Positions 35,267 to 44,682 of a stretch of DNA of 64,000 nucleotides are shown one piece after another. The stretch is taken from assembly GCF_014647795.1 (NCBI RefSeq), contig NZ_BMPW01000001.1:186001-250000 (forward strand), given 5' to 3'. The first letter of the stretch is position 1; each line of letters begins with the position of its first letter. The DNA comes from Actinoplanes campanulatus (GTDB lineage: Bacteria; Actinomycetota; Actinomycetes; Mycobacteriales; Micromonosporaceae). The notes under the pieces are model-generated. The model was given only the letters and a program-made list of their open reading frames with translations, made no database searches and was not told the origin of the DNA. A program made the translations under genes and the position numbers.

Positions 35267-36691
35267 TCAGACGGTCTCGAGGACCTTCGGCGCGGGCCGG
35301 GTGGCCGGCGTGCGCCGCAACATCCAGAGACTGACCGGTACGCCCACCGCCACCAGGAGCGCGGCGACGACCAGCGAGAACCGGTACCCCTCGAGGTAGC
35401 GGTGCAGTTCGGTGCCGGCGGCGGCGTTCGCCCGGTTGGTCAGGATCGCGCCGAGAACGGTCACGCCGAGCAGCCCGAACACCTCGCGGGAGACGTTCAG
35501 CATCCCGGAGGCGATCCCGGCCCGCTGCGGGGGCAGCGCGTCGACGACCACGGTGTTCAGCGGGATGAGCAGGCCGCCGCCCACGCCGTAGAGCAGGAAC
35601 CAGGGCAGCAGGTCGCCGTAGGTGGTGCCCTCGCCGTACTGGGCGATGCCGCCGATCGCGGCCGCCATCACCGCAAGACCGAAAGCGGTCACCCGGGCCA
35701 CGCCGAACCGCAGCTCCAGGCGGGGCGCCAGGACCGCGCCGGCGGCCGTGATGATCGCCATCGGGATGAACGCGGCGCCCGCCTCGGTCGGTGTGAAGCC
35801 GAGCACGTTCTGCAGGTAGATGGCCATGTAGAAGTAGATGCCGAACACCCCGAACGCCCACAGGCCCATCGCCAGCAGGCCGCCGGTGAACATCCGGGAC
35901 CGGAAGAACGCGAGATCCACCATCGAGTCGGCGTTGCGGTTCTGGAGGATCACGAAGAGCACGGCCGCCGCCGCGGCAACCCCGAAGGACCCCAGGATGA
36001 ACGGCGAGGTCCAGCCCTCCGCGTCGCCTTCGATCAGCGCGTACGTCAGTGCGAACAGCCCGGTCGAGGAAGTGGCGAGCCCGGCCGGGTCGAGGCGGCG
36101 CAGGACTCCCGCCGAGCGGCCGCCGAGGGTGCGCCGGGGCACGCTGAACAGGGTCAGCGCCAGCGTCGCGACGCCGATCGGCAGGTTGATCAGGAAGATC
36201 CAGCCCCAGGAGACGTGCTCGCTGAGCACCCCGCCGGCGAACGGGCCGACCGCCAGGGCGAGCGCGCCCACCCCGCCCCAGACCCCGATGGCGGCGCCCC
36301 GCTCCTTCGGGTCCGGGAACAGCTCCTGGAGCAGGGCCAGCGACGCGGGTGCGAGCAGCGCCGCGCCGACGCCCTGCACGGCCCGGGCGCCGATGAGCAG
36401 CGCCTGACCGTCGGCGAGCCCGGCCACGACCGAGGCGCCTGTGAAGATCACCAGGCCGGACAGGAACGCGGGCCGGGTGCCGAGCACGTCGGCGACGCGG
36501 CCACCGGCCAGCAGCAGGCCGGCGAAGACCAGGATGTACGCGCTGGTGATCCATTCCAGGCCGGCGATGCTCAGGCCGAGATCACGCTGAATGCTGGGTA
36601 GCGCGACGTTTACCACGTTGTTGTCCAGATACGTCATGAAGGTCCCGAGCGCTACCGCGACGAGCGCCCACCACCGCCGGTTGTTCTTCAT
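35267..36691 (-). CDS. MFS drug exporter, DHA2 (EmrB/QacA) type
   Basis: A 474-residue transporter with about 14 membrane helices. DHA2 motifs include FMTYLDNNVVNVALPSIQ (motif D1), GRVADVLGTRP (motif A) and VGPFAGGVLSEHVSWGWIF (motif C). It should export a hydrophobic compound by proton antiport. Its ATG follows AGGGGAGG. It is divergent from a TetR regulator, and their shared 78-bp spacer is packed with inverted repeats, the standard arrangement for a ligand-inducible exporter. Confidence 0.9.
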   Translation of the reverse strand: MKNNRRWWALVAVALGTFMTYLDNNVVNVALPSIQRDLGLSIAGLEWITSAYILVFAGLLLAGGRVADVLGTRPAFLSGLVIFTGASVVAGLADGQALLIGARAVQGVGAALLAPASLALLQELFPDPKERGAAIGVWGGVGALALAVGPFAGGVLSEHVSWGWIFLINLPIGVATLALTLFSVPRRTLGGRSAGVLRRLDPAGLATSSTGLFALTYALIEGDAEGWTSPFILGSFGVAAAAAVLFVILQNRNADSMVDLAFFRSRMFTGGLLAMGLWAFGVFGIYFYMAIYLQNVLGFTPTEAGAAFIPMAIITAAGAVLAPRLELRFGVARVTAFGLAVMAAAIGGIAQYGEGTTYGDLLPWFLLYGVGGGLLIPLNTVVVDALPPQRAGIASGMLNVSREVFGLLGVTVLGAILTNRANAAAGTELHRYLEGYRFSLVVAALLVAVGVPVSLWMLRRTPATRPAPKVLETV

Positions 36692-36713
36692 CAGCCCTCC
36701 CCTGTACGTCGTC

Positions 36714-36759
36714 CATGTACAACGTACATGTACCTCGTACATGAGACCTGTACGTTGTA
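36714..36759. promoter_or_regulatory. Nested TetR-type operators between MFS and TetR genes
   Basis: Three symmetric elements overlap. CATGTAC/GTACATG (36714-36730) has a 3-bp spacer. TACAACGTACA (36718-36728) is matched perfectly by TGTACGTTGTA (36749-36759). TGTAC/GTACA lies inside (36729-36741). All are GTAC-centred and cover both divergent promoters. Confidence 0.75.
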
Positions 36760-36769
36760 TGGTTGTCAA

Positions 36770-37441
36770 GTGACGGGTGATCGACTGACCAAGGCGGCCG
36801 TGGCCGAGCGCGCCCTGCGCCTCGCCGACGAGGAGGGCCTCGAAGCGGTCACCGTGCGCAGGCTCGCCAAGGAGCTGGGCGTCACCCCGATGGCGCTCTA
36901 CTGGCACTTCAAGAACAAGGACGAGCTGCTCCTGGGCATGGTCGACCATGTTCTCTCCGGGGTCCGCGCCGACCCGGCGACCGGCGACCCGTGGCAGAAG
37001 CGGCTACGCAACGTGGTCGAGACGGTGGTCGGCGTGATGCGCGCCCACCCGTCGCTGCCCGTCCTGCTGCACGCGGTGGACAAGACGCAGACGGAGAGCT
37101 TCAACCGCGCGACCAACGACACACTGGCGCTCCTGACCGAGGCGGGGTTCACCGTCGAGGAGGGCTTCTGGGTCGCGTCGTACCTGCTGAACGCCTGCAT
37201 CGGCATCGTCGGCGCCCAGCCCGGGTGCCCGCCCGGGTTGCCGTCCGAGCAGGAGCCGGAGTGGCGGCGGCAGAAGCGGGTGCAGCTCGAGACCATGCCG
37301 GCCGACCGCTTTCCGATGATGATCGCGCTCGCCGCGTCGTACCGGGACGAGCCCGACATGGAGCGTTACTACACCTTCTGCGTCGATCTGCTGATCGCGG
37401 CGGTGGAGACGACGGCCGCCCGGCGGGCCGATCGCACCTGA
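36770..37441 (+). CDS. TetR-family regulator of the MFS exporter
   Basis: A 223-residue repressor. The N-terminal helix-turn-helix is seen in EAVTVRRLAKELGVTPMALY followed by WHFKNKDELL. The C-terminal ligand domain (about 75-215) is helical with SYLLNACIGIVG and a conserved-looking RFPMMIALAASY. I choose the GTG at this position because the in-frame ATG 42 bp upstream lies inside the operator. It is expected to repress itself and the divergent exporter until a substrate binds. Confidence 0.85.
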   Translation: MTGDRLTKAAVAERALRLADEEGLEAVTVRRLAKELGVTPMALYWHFKNKDELLLGMVDHVLSGVRADPATGDPWQKRLRNVVETVVGVMRAHPSLPVLLHAVDKTQTESFNRATNDTLALLTEAGFTVEEGFWVASYLLNACIGIVGAQPGCPPGLPSEQEPEWRRQKRVQLETMPADRFPMMIALAASYRDEPDMERYYTFCVDLLIAAVETTAARRADRT

Positions 37442-37681
37442 CCCCACCAGGGGAAACGTCAGCCAGCCGGCCTCTGGGGCATCCGGCCGGCCATTGACGG
37501 CTGTCCAGATCCGTATACATCCAGACATCTGAGTGCATCTTTTTGCAGGAACATGCTCAGCTCTTCCAGGTCCTGAAAGAACTTGCTAGCGTCCGCCTCA
37601 AATGAACGCGGGATTACCAACCCGTCAACCCCGCATATCCCCCGTGACACCGCCGTCCCCGAGGTGGTTGGAGGCTCTCCC
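37442..37681. other. Leader region of the alpha-amylase gene
   Basis: A weak hairpin (GCCGGCC 37466-37472 / GGCCGGC 37485-37491) may end the tetR transcript. The following 190 bp are relatively AT-rich and contain TTGCAGG (from 37543) and CTTGCTAG (from 37582). These recall the TTGCA-type sites of maltose regulators upstream of actinobacterial amylases. The match is loose. Confidence 0.35.
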
Positions 37682-40609
37682 ATGTCCCGAATACTCCGCA
37701 GAGCGCTTGCGGTGCTCTGCGCCGTACCACTCCTGCTCTTGACGCAACTCCCGGCCGCGAACGCGGCAACCACGGTGACCGTCTACTACCAGGCGCCCAC
37801 GTCCTGGACGACGGTGAACATCCACTACGCCCCGACCGGCGGATCCTGGACCACCGTGCCGGGCGTCGCGATGAGCGCCTACAGCGGCTGCTCCGGCTGG
37901 TACGTCAAGGAACTCGACCTCGGCGCCGCCACCGGCATGCAGGTCGTCTTCAACAACGGCTCCGGCACCTGGGACAACAACTCGGGCGCCGACTACAGCG
38001 TCGGGACCGGCACCGTCACCGTCTCCGGCGGCGCGGTCAGCTCGTCGGTGCCGTGCAGCACCGCCGGCAACTCGGCGACGGTCTACTACAAGACCTCGTG
38101 GACCACGACCTACCTGCACTACGCGCCGAGCGGCGGATCCTGGACCACGGTTCCGGGTGTGGTGATGAACGAGGAGGCGTGCACCGGCTGGGTCCGCAGG
38201 ACCGTCAGCCTCGGCACCGCCACCGCGTGGTCGGCGACCTTCAACAACGGGTCCGGGACCTGGGACAACAACTCCAGCAAGAACTACGCGCTGGGGACCG
38301 GGACGAGCACCGTCAACGGCGGCGTCGTCACCGCGAACGCGACCAGCCCGTGCGTGACCGCCCCGGACGACACCACGGCCCCGACCGCGCCGACCGCGCT
38401 GACCGCCACCGCGGCGGGCACCACGGTCACCCTCGGCTGGACCGCCGCCACCGACAACGTCGGCGTCGTCGGCTACCGCATCACCCGGGGCAACACGGTG
38501 CTGAGCAGCTCGACCACCGGCTACACCGACCGGGGACTGAGCGCGAACACCGCCTACACCTACCGGGTTCAGGCGCTCGACGCGGCCGGGAACCTCTCCA
38601 CCGCCGCCTCGGCGACCGTCACCACCGGCGCGGCCGACCCGGCCCCGGCCGGCGGCGAGATGCTCGGCGGCGACCCGCGCAAGGACAGCATCTACTTCAT
38701 CCTCACCGCGCGGTTCAACGACGGTGACACCAGCAACAACCGTGGCGGCAGCCAGCACACCAAGTCCGGGAACGAGGCCAACAGCGACCCGATGTTCCGG
38801 GGCGACTTCAAGGGCCTGGTCGACAAACTCGACTACATCAAGGGCCTCGGCTTCTCCGCCATCTGGATCACGCCGGTCGTGCTGAACCGCTCCGACTACG
38901 ACTTCCACGGCTACCACGGCTGGGACTTCTATCAGGTCGACCCGCGGCTGGAGTCGGACGGCGCGTCCTACCAGGAGCTGATCGACGCGGCCCACGCCAA
39001 GGGCCTCAAGATCTACCAGGACATCGTCCTCAACCACAGCTCCCGCTGGGGCGCGAACGGCCTCTACACGCCGACCGTCTACGGCGTCCGGGACAGCCAG
39101 TGGAGCTGGTACTACAGCGAGAAGGTCGCCGGGAAGACCTACAACCCGCTCGAGGAGGACTCCGGGGCGGCCAACGCGCTCGCCAAGGGCCGCACCTACA
39201 ACGGCGACCTGTGGAGCAGCACCGCCCCGGCCTCCAACGCCTGCCCCAACTACGGGGTGGCGACCGGCGGCAAGAGCACCGAGGGATACACGCTCTACAA
39301 CTGCCAGTGGCCGCAGCCGACCAACAAGCTGTTCCCGTCGAACCTCTTCCACCAGTGCTGGATCGGCAACTGGGAGGGTGAGGACGCCCGGTCCTGCTGG
39401 CTGCACGAGGACCTGGCCGACTTCAACACCGAGAACGCCGTGGTCCAGGACTACCTGATCGGGGCGTACGAGAAGTACATCGACATGGGCGTGGACGGCT
39501 TCCGCATCGACACCGCCGTGCACATCCCGCGCATCACCTGGAACCGCCGCTTCCTGCCGGCCTTCCAGCAGATCCTCACCGAGAAGTACGGCGCCACCAA
39601 GGCCAAGGACTTCTACATCTTCGGCGAGGTCGCGGCGTTCGTGAACGACAAGTGGAACCGGGGCTCGGTCAACCACTCCGCCCAGTTCTTCACCTGGCAG
39701 GAGCGGAAGGAGTACTCGGCCGACGACGTCACCGCGGCGATCGAGCAGTTCGACTACGAGAACAACCTGGGTACGGGCAACCAGCCGACCAGCACCAACG
39801 CGTTCCTGTCGGGCAACAGCTACCACACGCCCGACTACAGCCGGTTCTCCGGCATGAACATCATCGACATGCGCATGCACATGAACTTCGGTGACGCGAA
39901 CAACGCGTACTGGAACGGCAAGGACTCGGACGACTCGGTCAACGACGCCACCTACAACGTCGTCTACGTCGACTCGCACGACTACGGGCCGAACAAGTCC
40001 ACGACCCGTTACACCGGTGGCACCGACGCCTGGGCCGAGAACATGACGCTCATGTGGACGTTCCGTGGCATCCCGACGCTGTACTACGGCTCGGAGATCG
40101 AGTTCCAGGCCGGCAAGCAGATCGACTGCGGCCCGACCTGCCCGCTCGCCACCACCGGCCGGGCCTACTACGGCGCCAACCTCGCCGGCAGCGTCACCGC
40201 CAGCGACTACGGGGTGGTCAGCTCGGCCAGCGGCCAGGTCGCCACGACGCTGAACCAGCCGCTGGTCAAGCACCTCCAGCGGCTCAACCAGATCCGCCGG
40301 GCGGTCCCCGCCCTCCAGATGGGCCAATACTCGACCGAGGGTGTCAGCGGCAACATGGCCTACAAGCGCCGCTACACCGCCAACGGCGTGGACAGTTTCG
40401 CGCTGATCGCCGTCTCCGCCGGGGCGACCTTCAGCGGCATCCCGAACGGCACCTACGTCGACGCGGTCACCGGTGACACCAAGACCGTCACCGGCGGTTC
40501 CCTGACCGTCAGCCTGAACGCGAAGGGCAACCTCCGAATCTACGTCCTCAGCACCAGCGCCACCCCGGCGCCGGGCAAGGTCGGCACCGCCACCGCCTAC
40601 CTGAAGTAG
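37682..40609 (+). CDS. Secreted multidomain alpha-amylase, GH13 with two CBM25-like domains
   Basis: A 975-residue exoenzyme. A Sec signal ends near residue 29 (AANAA). Two starch-binding CBM25-like repeats follow (about 31-124 and 131-222), sharing VYY, HYAP(T/S)GGSWTTVPGV and NNGSGTWDNN. An Fn3 domain occupies about 233-316. The GH13 catalytic part starts near 328: DIVLNHSS (region I), DGFRIDTAVH (nucleophile Asp), FGEVAAF (acid Glu) and VYVDSHDYGP (third Asp). A C-terminal beta domain ends the protein. It degrades starch or glycogen outside the cell. GGAGG precedes the ATG, and a strong hairpin follows the stop. The gene is monocistronic. Confidence 0.92.
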   Translation: MSRILRRALAVLCAVPLLLLTQLPAANAATTVTVYYQAPTSWTTVNIHYAPTGGSWTTVPGVAMSAYSGCSGWYVKELDLGAATGMQVVFNNGSGTWDNNSGADYSVGTGTVTVSGGAVSSSVPCSTAGNSATVYYKTSWTTTYLHYAPSGGSWTTVPGVVMNEEACTGWVRRTVSLGTATAWSATFNNGSGTWDNNSSKNYALGTGTSTVNGGVVTANATSPCVTAPDDTTAPTAPTALTATAAGTTVTLGWTAATDNVGVVGYRITRGNTVLSSSTTGYTDRGLSANTAYTYRVQALDAAGNLSTAASATVTTGAADPAPAGGEMLGGDPRKDSIYFILTARFNDGDTSNNRGGSQHTKSGNEANSDPMFRGDFKGLVDKLDYIKGLGFSAIWITPVVLNRSDYDFHGYHGWDFYQVDPRLESDGASYQELIDAAHAKGLKIYQDIVLNHSSRWGANGLYTPTVYGVRDSQWSWYYSEKVAGKTYNPLEEDSGAANALAKGRTYNGDLWSSTAPASNACPNYGVATGGKSTEGYTLYNCQWPQPTNKLFPSNLFHQCWIGNWEGEDARSCWLHEDLADFNTENAVVQDYLIGAYEKYIDMGVDGFRIDTAVHIPRITWNRRFLPAFQQILTEKYGATKAKDFYIFGEVAAFVNDKWNRGSVNHSAQFFTWQERKEYSADDVTAAIEQFDYENNLGTGNQPTSTNAFLSGNSYHTPDYSRFSGMNIIDMRMHMNFGDANNAYWNGKDSDDSVNDATYNVVYVDSHDYGPNKSTTRYTGGTDAWAENMTLMWTFRGIPTLYYGSEIEFQAGKQIDCGPTCPLATTGRAYYGANLAGSVTASDYGVVSSASGQVATTLNQPLVKHLQRLNQIRRAVPALQMGQYSTEGVSGNMAYKRRYTANGVDSFALIAVSAGATFSGIPNGTYVDAVTGDTKTVTGGSLTVSLNAKGNLRIYVLSTSATPAPGKVGTATAYLK

Positions 40610-40625
40610 CCGTCCCCTCTCCACC

Positions 40626-40654
40626 GCGCCGGCCGGGCCCCTCCCGGCCGGCGC
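40626..40654 (+). terminator. Terminator after the amylase gene
   Basis: A perfect 12-bp GC stem (GCGCCGGCCGGG paired with CCCGGCCGGCGC) with a 5-nt loop lies 17 bases after the stop. No T-run follows, as is common in actinobacteria. Confidence 0.75.
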
Positions 40655-40712
40655 GGCCCCGTTTCCACCACCGCCGCCTGCCCGGCATTTGCCGGTCAGG
40701 CGACTCTCCGCA

Positions 40713-40782
40713 GGCACGCCGACCCGGTGGCCGGCCGCTCCTTCACGGGCACGCCGACCCGGTGGCCGGCCGCTCTTTCGCG
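40713..40782. repeat. Tandem 35-bp repeat
   Basis: Two near-identical units (starting GGCACGCCGACCCGGTGG at 40713 and 40748) sit between the amylase terminator and the end of the DUF5682-like gene. Confidence 0.7.
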
Positions 40783-40787
40783 GGCGA

Positions 40788-43556
40788 TCAGGCGCCGACC
40801 AGGTCGGCGACGGCGTTCGCCGCTTCGGGGTACGCCGTAAGCAGCGCCGCCACCACCGCTTCCTCCCCACCCGCCCCGGAGAACGGCCCCGCCGCGACCG
40901 GTGTCCACTCCCCCTCGCAACCGAGAAGGGCCGCCACCGCGTCCGCCGACGGTCGGCCGGCCGCCAGGAGTACCGCGGCGGCGCTCGCCGGACCCGCCGA
41001 CACGACGGAAGACCGGGCACGGACCGGCGCCTTCCACGGCGGGATCCACGAGTCGAGAGCCGCGAGTGTGCCCGGGAAGGTGCGGCCCGCCTCCCTGGTC
41101 AGCAGCGGCACCAGCTCGGCGGCCTGCTGCCGCAACGTCATGATCAGATTGGGCAGCCAGGGCAGCAGCACCGGGTCGGGCAGTTGCCCGAACGCCCGGG
41201 ACAGGGTCTCCACCACGAACGGCGCCAGCCTCGGCACCGGTTCGAGAGCCTGCACGAAGCCGCTCACGTACTGCGGGACGGCCGGCACCACCAGCGGGTT
41301 GCCGAGCAGCTCACCGACCCGGGCCCGCAGGTCGGCCAGCGGCAGGGCGCCCAGCTGGTGCAGCGCTGCCCAGAGCAGGGCCACCTTCGCCGGGGACTCC
41401 GGATGCGACTGCCGGACCGCGATCTCCAGCTGGGTGCGGTCGCATCCCAGGGACAGCGCGAGGCTCTCCATGCTGAACAGGAACCCGAGCATCGCCCCGA
41501 CCTGCCGCACCCCGGTCGCCTCGTCGACGAAGGCGGTCGGCAGCAGGGTGCAGTAGTGCGCGTACCCCGTGGTCACGAAGCGCTCGCACCACGCCGGAAG
41601 CACCGGAGCGGTGGCGCGGTAGTGGCCGAGCAGCCGGCGGATCCGGCGGAGCACCGCGGGCGCGTCGTCGACCGTGCGCTCCGCCGACAGCAGCTCGATG
41701 GCGCGGGTGCCGAGTTCGTCGGTCAGCCGTGGGCTCTCCAGGAACAGCAGGGAGTCCTCCACGGCCTTGAGCGCGATGGCCGCGGTCGCCTTCGGGTCCC
41801 AGGCCTCCCGGCGCAGCCGCTGTTCGAGGACCTGCTCGACGGTGACGCCCTCGTAGCCCAGCTCGATGACGGCACGCTGGTGGCGGCCGAGGTCGAGGTC
41901 CCAGCTCTCCTGGAAGTGCTTCTCGCCGAGCCGGCGGCTGCCCATGATCGGGCGGATCGCCTGGCCGGGCAACAGGTACCGCAGCATCCAGAGCAACTGG
42001 GAGCAGGCGGCCAGCTCGGGCCGGGCGTTCAGATCGAGCAGCGCCCGCTGGATGCTGCGCTGCTCCAGGTTGAGGCCGAGCGGTTCGAGCCGGTCGAACA
42101 CGTCCCGGGCCAGCGGGGGCATGGCCTCGTAGCCGACCCGGCCGATCCGGTCGCCACCGAGCAGGATCTCGCAGAGCCGCCGCACGTCGCGCCGGCCCGG
42201 CACGGTGTCCTTCTCGATGCAGGTGACCGCGGCGTCCTGAAAGTCGTACGGCGTCGGCCGCGCCCGCCCCCGCATGCCGGCCAGCAGGATGGACGTCTCG
42301 AAGACCGCGATCGCGTCGGCGGTGCTGGCGAGATAGCCGTTGCGGCGGGCCAGCCGGACGATGTCGACGCACCAGCCGCGCAGCTCCTCCTCGTCCAGCC
42401 CGTCCAGCACGGGCGGGCCGGCAAGGTAGCCGCTGAGGTGGTCGGTCACCGGGCCGGGCGCCGCCGCCGGAACGGGTAGCGCCTTCTTCCGGCCGCTTCT
42501 CTGACCCTCCAGTTTGAAGGGGGTGAGCCGGTGCTTCGTGAGCTGCTTCTGCCAGGTGGCGGCCGCGATCGACACCGAGCCGGGCGCCAGCCCGAACTGT
42601 GCCTCGATCGCCGAGTGGCTGGACGGGATCAGGCCGTACAGCCAGGTGGTGCCGGTCCGCGGGCTGATCGCGAAATCCGGTGTCCCCGGGGCGGAGCCTG
42701 CCTCCGGGACCCGGCTGGCCGCGTGGAAGGCGCCGCAGATGTACAGGCAGTCGGCCGGGTCGGCGCCGGTGGCGGCGAGATGCTCGCGGATCCGGGTCCA
42801 CATGTAGCGTTCCCGGTCCTCGTCGCTCGCGTAGCGCCGGGTGTCGTGCGGGGCCAGCCGCCGGAACAGGCTGCCGACCAGCACCATCACCTGCCGGTAG
42901 GTCTCGTGGTCGGCGCCGGCCAGGGGCTGTTCGACATACTGGTCCCACCACTCGGACCAGTGCCGGACCCGGCCGTGGTGCAGCAGGTGCTCCTCCAGCT
43001 CGGCGAAACGGGGCCGCAGGTCACCGATCTCCACACCGACCGCGTCGCCGTGCAGGTCATCCTCCGGCTCACCCGACCCGGCCGGGGTCACGTCGGGTTC
43101 CCACTGGAAGACGTGGTCGGTGGACCGGTCCACCAGGACCAGCTCCACCCCCGGCGTCTCCAGCGCGTAGGAGACGGCCTGGTATTCGGCTGACGCCTCG
43201 GTGATCGGCGCGATCACCGACAGCGGCGCCGACTCCTTTCCGAAGCCGTCGAGCTCGGAGGCGAAAGCCTGCAACGCCACCGGAAGCCGGCAGTTGCGCA
43301 GCTCGGTGAGCAGCGGCTGGAGATCCTCGCACAGCTCCAGGTAGACGACCTTGGGCTGCTTCTCCCGCAGCCGCCGGAGCATGGCCAGAGCGGAGGCCGG
43401 CGAGTGGTGGCAGACCGGGAAGATCTCCAGCGGCTCCCGCAGCGCGTGGTCGACGTCGTCGACGATCCCGGTGAGGATCTCCGGCAGCGCCGCCGGCCCG
43501 CCGCCGAGCGCCTCGGCGGCGGAGATCAGCTGCTCACGCAGCGAATCGAAGGTCAC
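40788..43556 (-). CDS. DUF5682-like protein of a MoxR/vWA operon (YehM-like)
   Basis: A 922-residue cytosolic protein. The N-terminal part has PVCHHSPASALAMLRRL, YLELCEDLQPLL and a long segment ending DCLYICGAFHAASRV. These recall the erythromycin-esterase/TraB-like folds with conserved His and Glu residues. The remainder is mainly helical. By size, position next to a MoxR ATPase and a vWA protein, and these motifs I assign it to the DUF5682/YehM group from memory. Its function is unknown; it may be the effector or client of the ATPase-vWA pair. The GTG start overlaps the stop of the MoxR gene (GTGA), and it is the last gene of the operon. Confidence 0.7.
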   Translation of the reverse strand: MTFDSLREQLISAAEALGGGPAALPEILTGIVDDVDHALREPLEIFPVCHHSPASALAMLRRLREKQPKVVYLELCEDLQPLLTELRNCRLPVALQAFASELDGFGKESAPLSVIAPITEASAEYQAVSYALETPGVELVLVDRSTDHVFQWEPDVTPAGSGEPEDDLHGDAVGVEIGDLRPRFAELEEHLLHHGRVRHWSEWWDQYVEQPLAGADHETYRQVMVLVGSLFRRLAPHDTRRYASDEDRERYMWTRIREHLAATGADPADCLYICGAFHAASRVPEAGSAPGTPDFAISPRTGTTWLYGLIPSSHSAIEAQFGLAPGSVSIAAATWQKQLTKHRLTPFKLEGQRSGRKKALPVPAAAPGPVTDHLSGYLAGPPVLDGLDEEELRGWCVDIVRLARRNGYLASTADAIAVFETSILLAGMRGRARPTPYDFQDAAVTCIEKDTVPGRRDVRRLCEILLGGDRIGRVGYEAMPPLARDVFDRLEPLGLNLEQRSIQRALLDLNARPELAACSQLLWMLRYLLPGQAIRPIMGSRRLGEKHFQESWDLDLGRHQRAVIELGYEGVTVEQVLEQRLRREAWDPKATAAIALKAVEDSLLFLESPRLTDELGTRAIELLSAERTVDDAPAVLRRIRRLLGHYRATAPVLPAWCERFVTTGYAHYCTLLPTAFVDEATGVRQVGAMLGFLFSMESLALSLGCDRTQLEIAVRQSHPESPAKVALLWAALHQLGALPLADLRARVGELLGNPLVVPAVPQYVSGFVQALEPVPRLAPFVVETLSRAFGQLPDPVLLPWLPNLIMTLRQQAAELVPLLTREAGRTFPGTLAALDSWIPPWKAPVRARSSVVSAGPASAAAVLLAAGRPSADAVAALLGCEGEWTPVAAGPFSGAGGEEAVVAALLTAYPEAANAVADLVGA

Positions 43557-44665
43557 GACAGGGTCGCAATCGCCTGGCGGCCGCCCTCCAGGAACCCGGT
43601 CCACTCCCCGCTCTGCTCACGGCTGCGCGGCTCGATCACGCCGTGCCAGTACTTGTTGAGAATGGCCAGATCCTCCGGGCTGCGCCGGGCCAGCGAACCG
43701 ACCAGCGAACCGGCCAGGGCCTCCGCGGTCAGCGCGCTGGCGCCGAAGAAGGTGCTGTGCAGGATGGCGTCCTCCAGGACGCCGATCTGCTCGGCGGTGG
43801 AGAGCGCCGACTCCAGCCGCTCGTCGTCACCGGAGGCCGCGGCGGAGGCGGCGCGCAGGTCGGCGAAGCTCTGTAGCAGCACGTCGAGCAGGGTGGGCGG
43901 GACCTCCAGCTCGATGTTGTGCCGGCGCAGCAGCTCCTCGGTCCGGAAGCGGACGATCTCCGCCTCGCTCTTCCGGTTCGTCACCACCGGGATGCGGACG
44001 AAGTTGAAACGCCGCTTGAGCGCCGACGACAGATCGTTGACGCCGCGGTCCCGGCTGTTCGCGGTGGCGATGACGCTGAACCCGGGCTTGGCGAAGACGA
44101 TGTTGTCGTCGTCCAGCTCGGGAATCGACACGTACTTCTCGGAGAGGATGGAGATCAGCGCGTCCTGGACGTCGCTGGTGGCCCGGGTCAGCTCCTCGAA
44201 GCGGCCGATCACGCCGCCCTCCATGGCCGTCATGATCGGCGACGGGATCATCGAGGCGCGGGACTGGCCCTTCGCGATGACCATCGAGACGTTCCACGAA
44301 TACTTGATGTGGTCCTCGGTGGTGCCGGCGGTGCCCTGCACGACCAGGGTGGAGTTGCGGCTGATGGCGGCGGCGAGCAGCTCGGCGAGCCAGCTCTTGC
44401 CGGTGCCCGGGTCGCCGATCAGCAGCAGCCCGCGGTCCGAGGCGAGGGTGACGATCGAGCGTTCGACGAAGCTGCGGTCGCCGAACCACTTCGGTGCGAT
44501 CTCCCGGTCCAGGCCGTCGGCCCGCTCCGAGCCGAGGATGAACAGTCGCACCATCTTCGGGCTGAGGCGCCACGAGAACGGCTTGGGGCCGTCGTCGACG
44601 GACTCCAGCCAGTCCAGCTCCTCGGCGTACTTGACCTCGGCCGGGGCACGCAGCATGTCAGACAT
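43553..44665 (-). CDS. MoxR-type AAA+ ATPase (YehL-like)
   Basis: A 370-residue AAA+ protein. Walker A is GDPGTGKS (84-91). The Walker B region reads GVIGRFEELTRA (151-162), with FEE where most MoxR proteins have IDE. Sensor 1 is ATANSRD (200-206) and the arginine-finger region is SSALKRRF (213-220). MoxR ATPases form hexamers that remodel protein partners together with vWA proteins. The ATG at this position is chosen over a longer in-frame start because the latter would overlap the vWA coding sequence extensively. It begins 17 bp after the vWA gene ends and overlaps the DUF5682-like gene. Confidence 0.85.
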   Translation of the reverse strand: MSDMLRAPAEVKYAEELDWLESVDDGPKPFSWRLSPKMVRLFILGSERADGLDREIAPKWFGDRSFVERSIVTLASDRGLLLIGDPGTGKSWLAELLAAAISRNSTLVVQGTAGTTEDHIKYSWNVSMVIAKGQSRASMIPSPIMTAMEGGVIGRFEELTRATSDVQDALISILSEKYVSIPELDDDNIVFAKPGFSVIATANSRDRGVNDLSSALKRRFNFVRIPVVTNRKSEAEIVRFRTEELLRRHNIELEVPPTLLDVLLQSFADLRAASAAASGDDERLESALSTAEQIGVLEDAILHSTFFGASALTAEALAGSLVGSLARRSPEDLAILNKYWHGVIEPRSREQSGEWTGFLEGGRQAIATLS

Positions 44666-44682
44666 CGGGAAAGTCCTTACCT

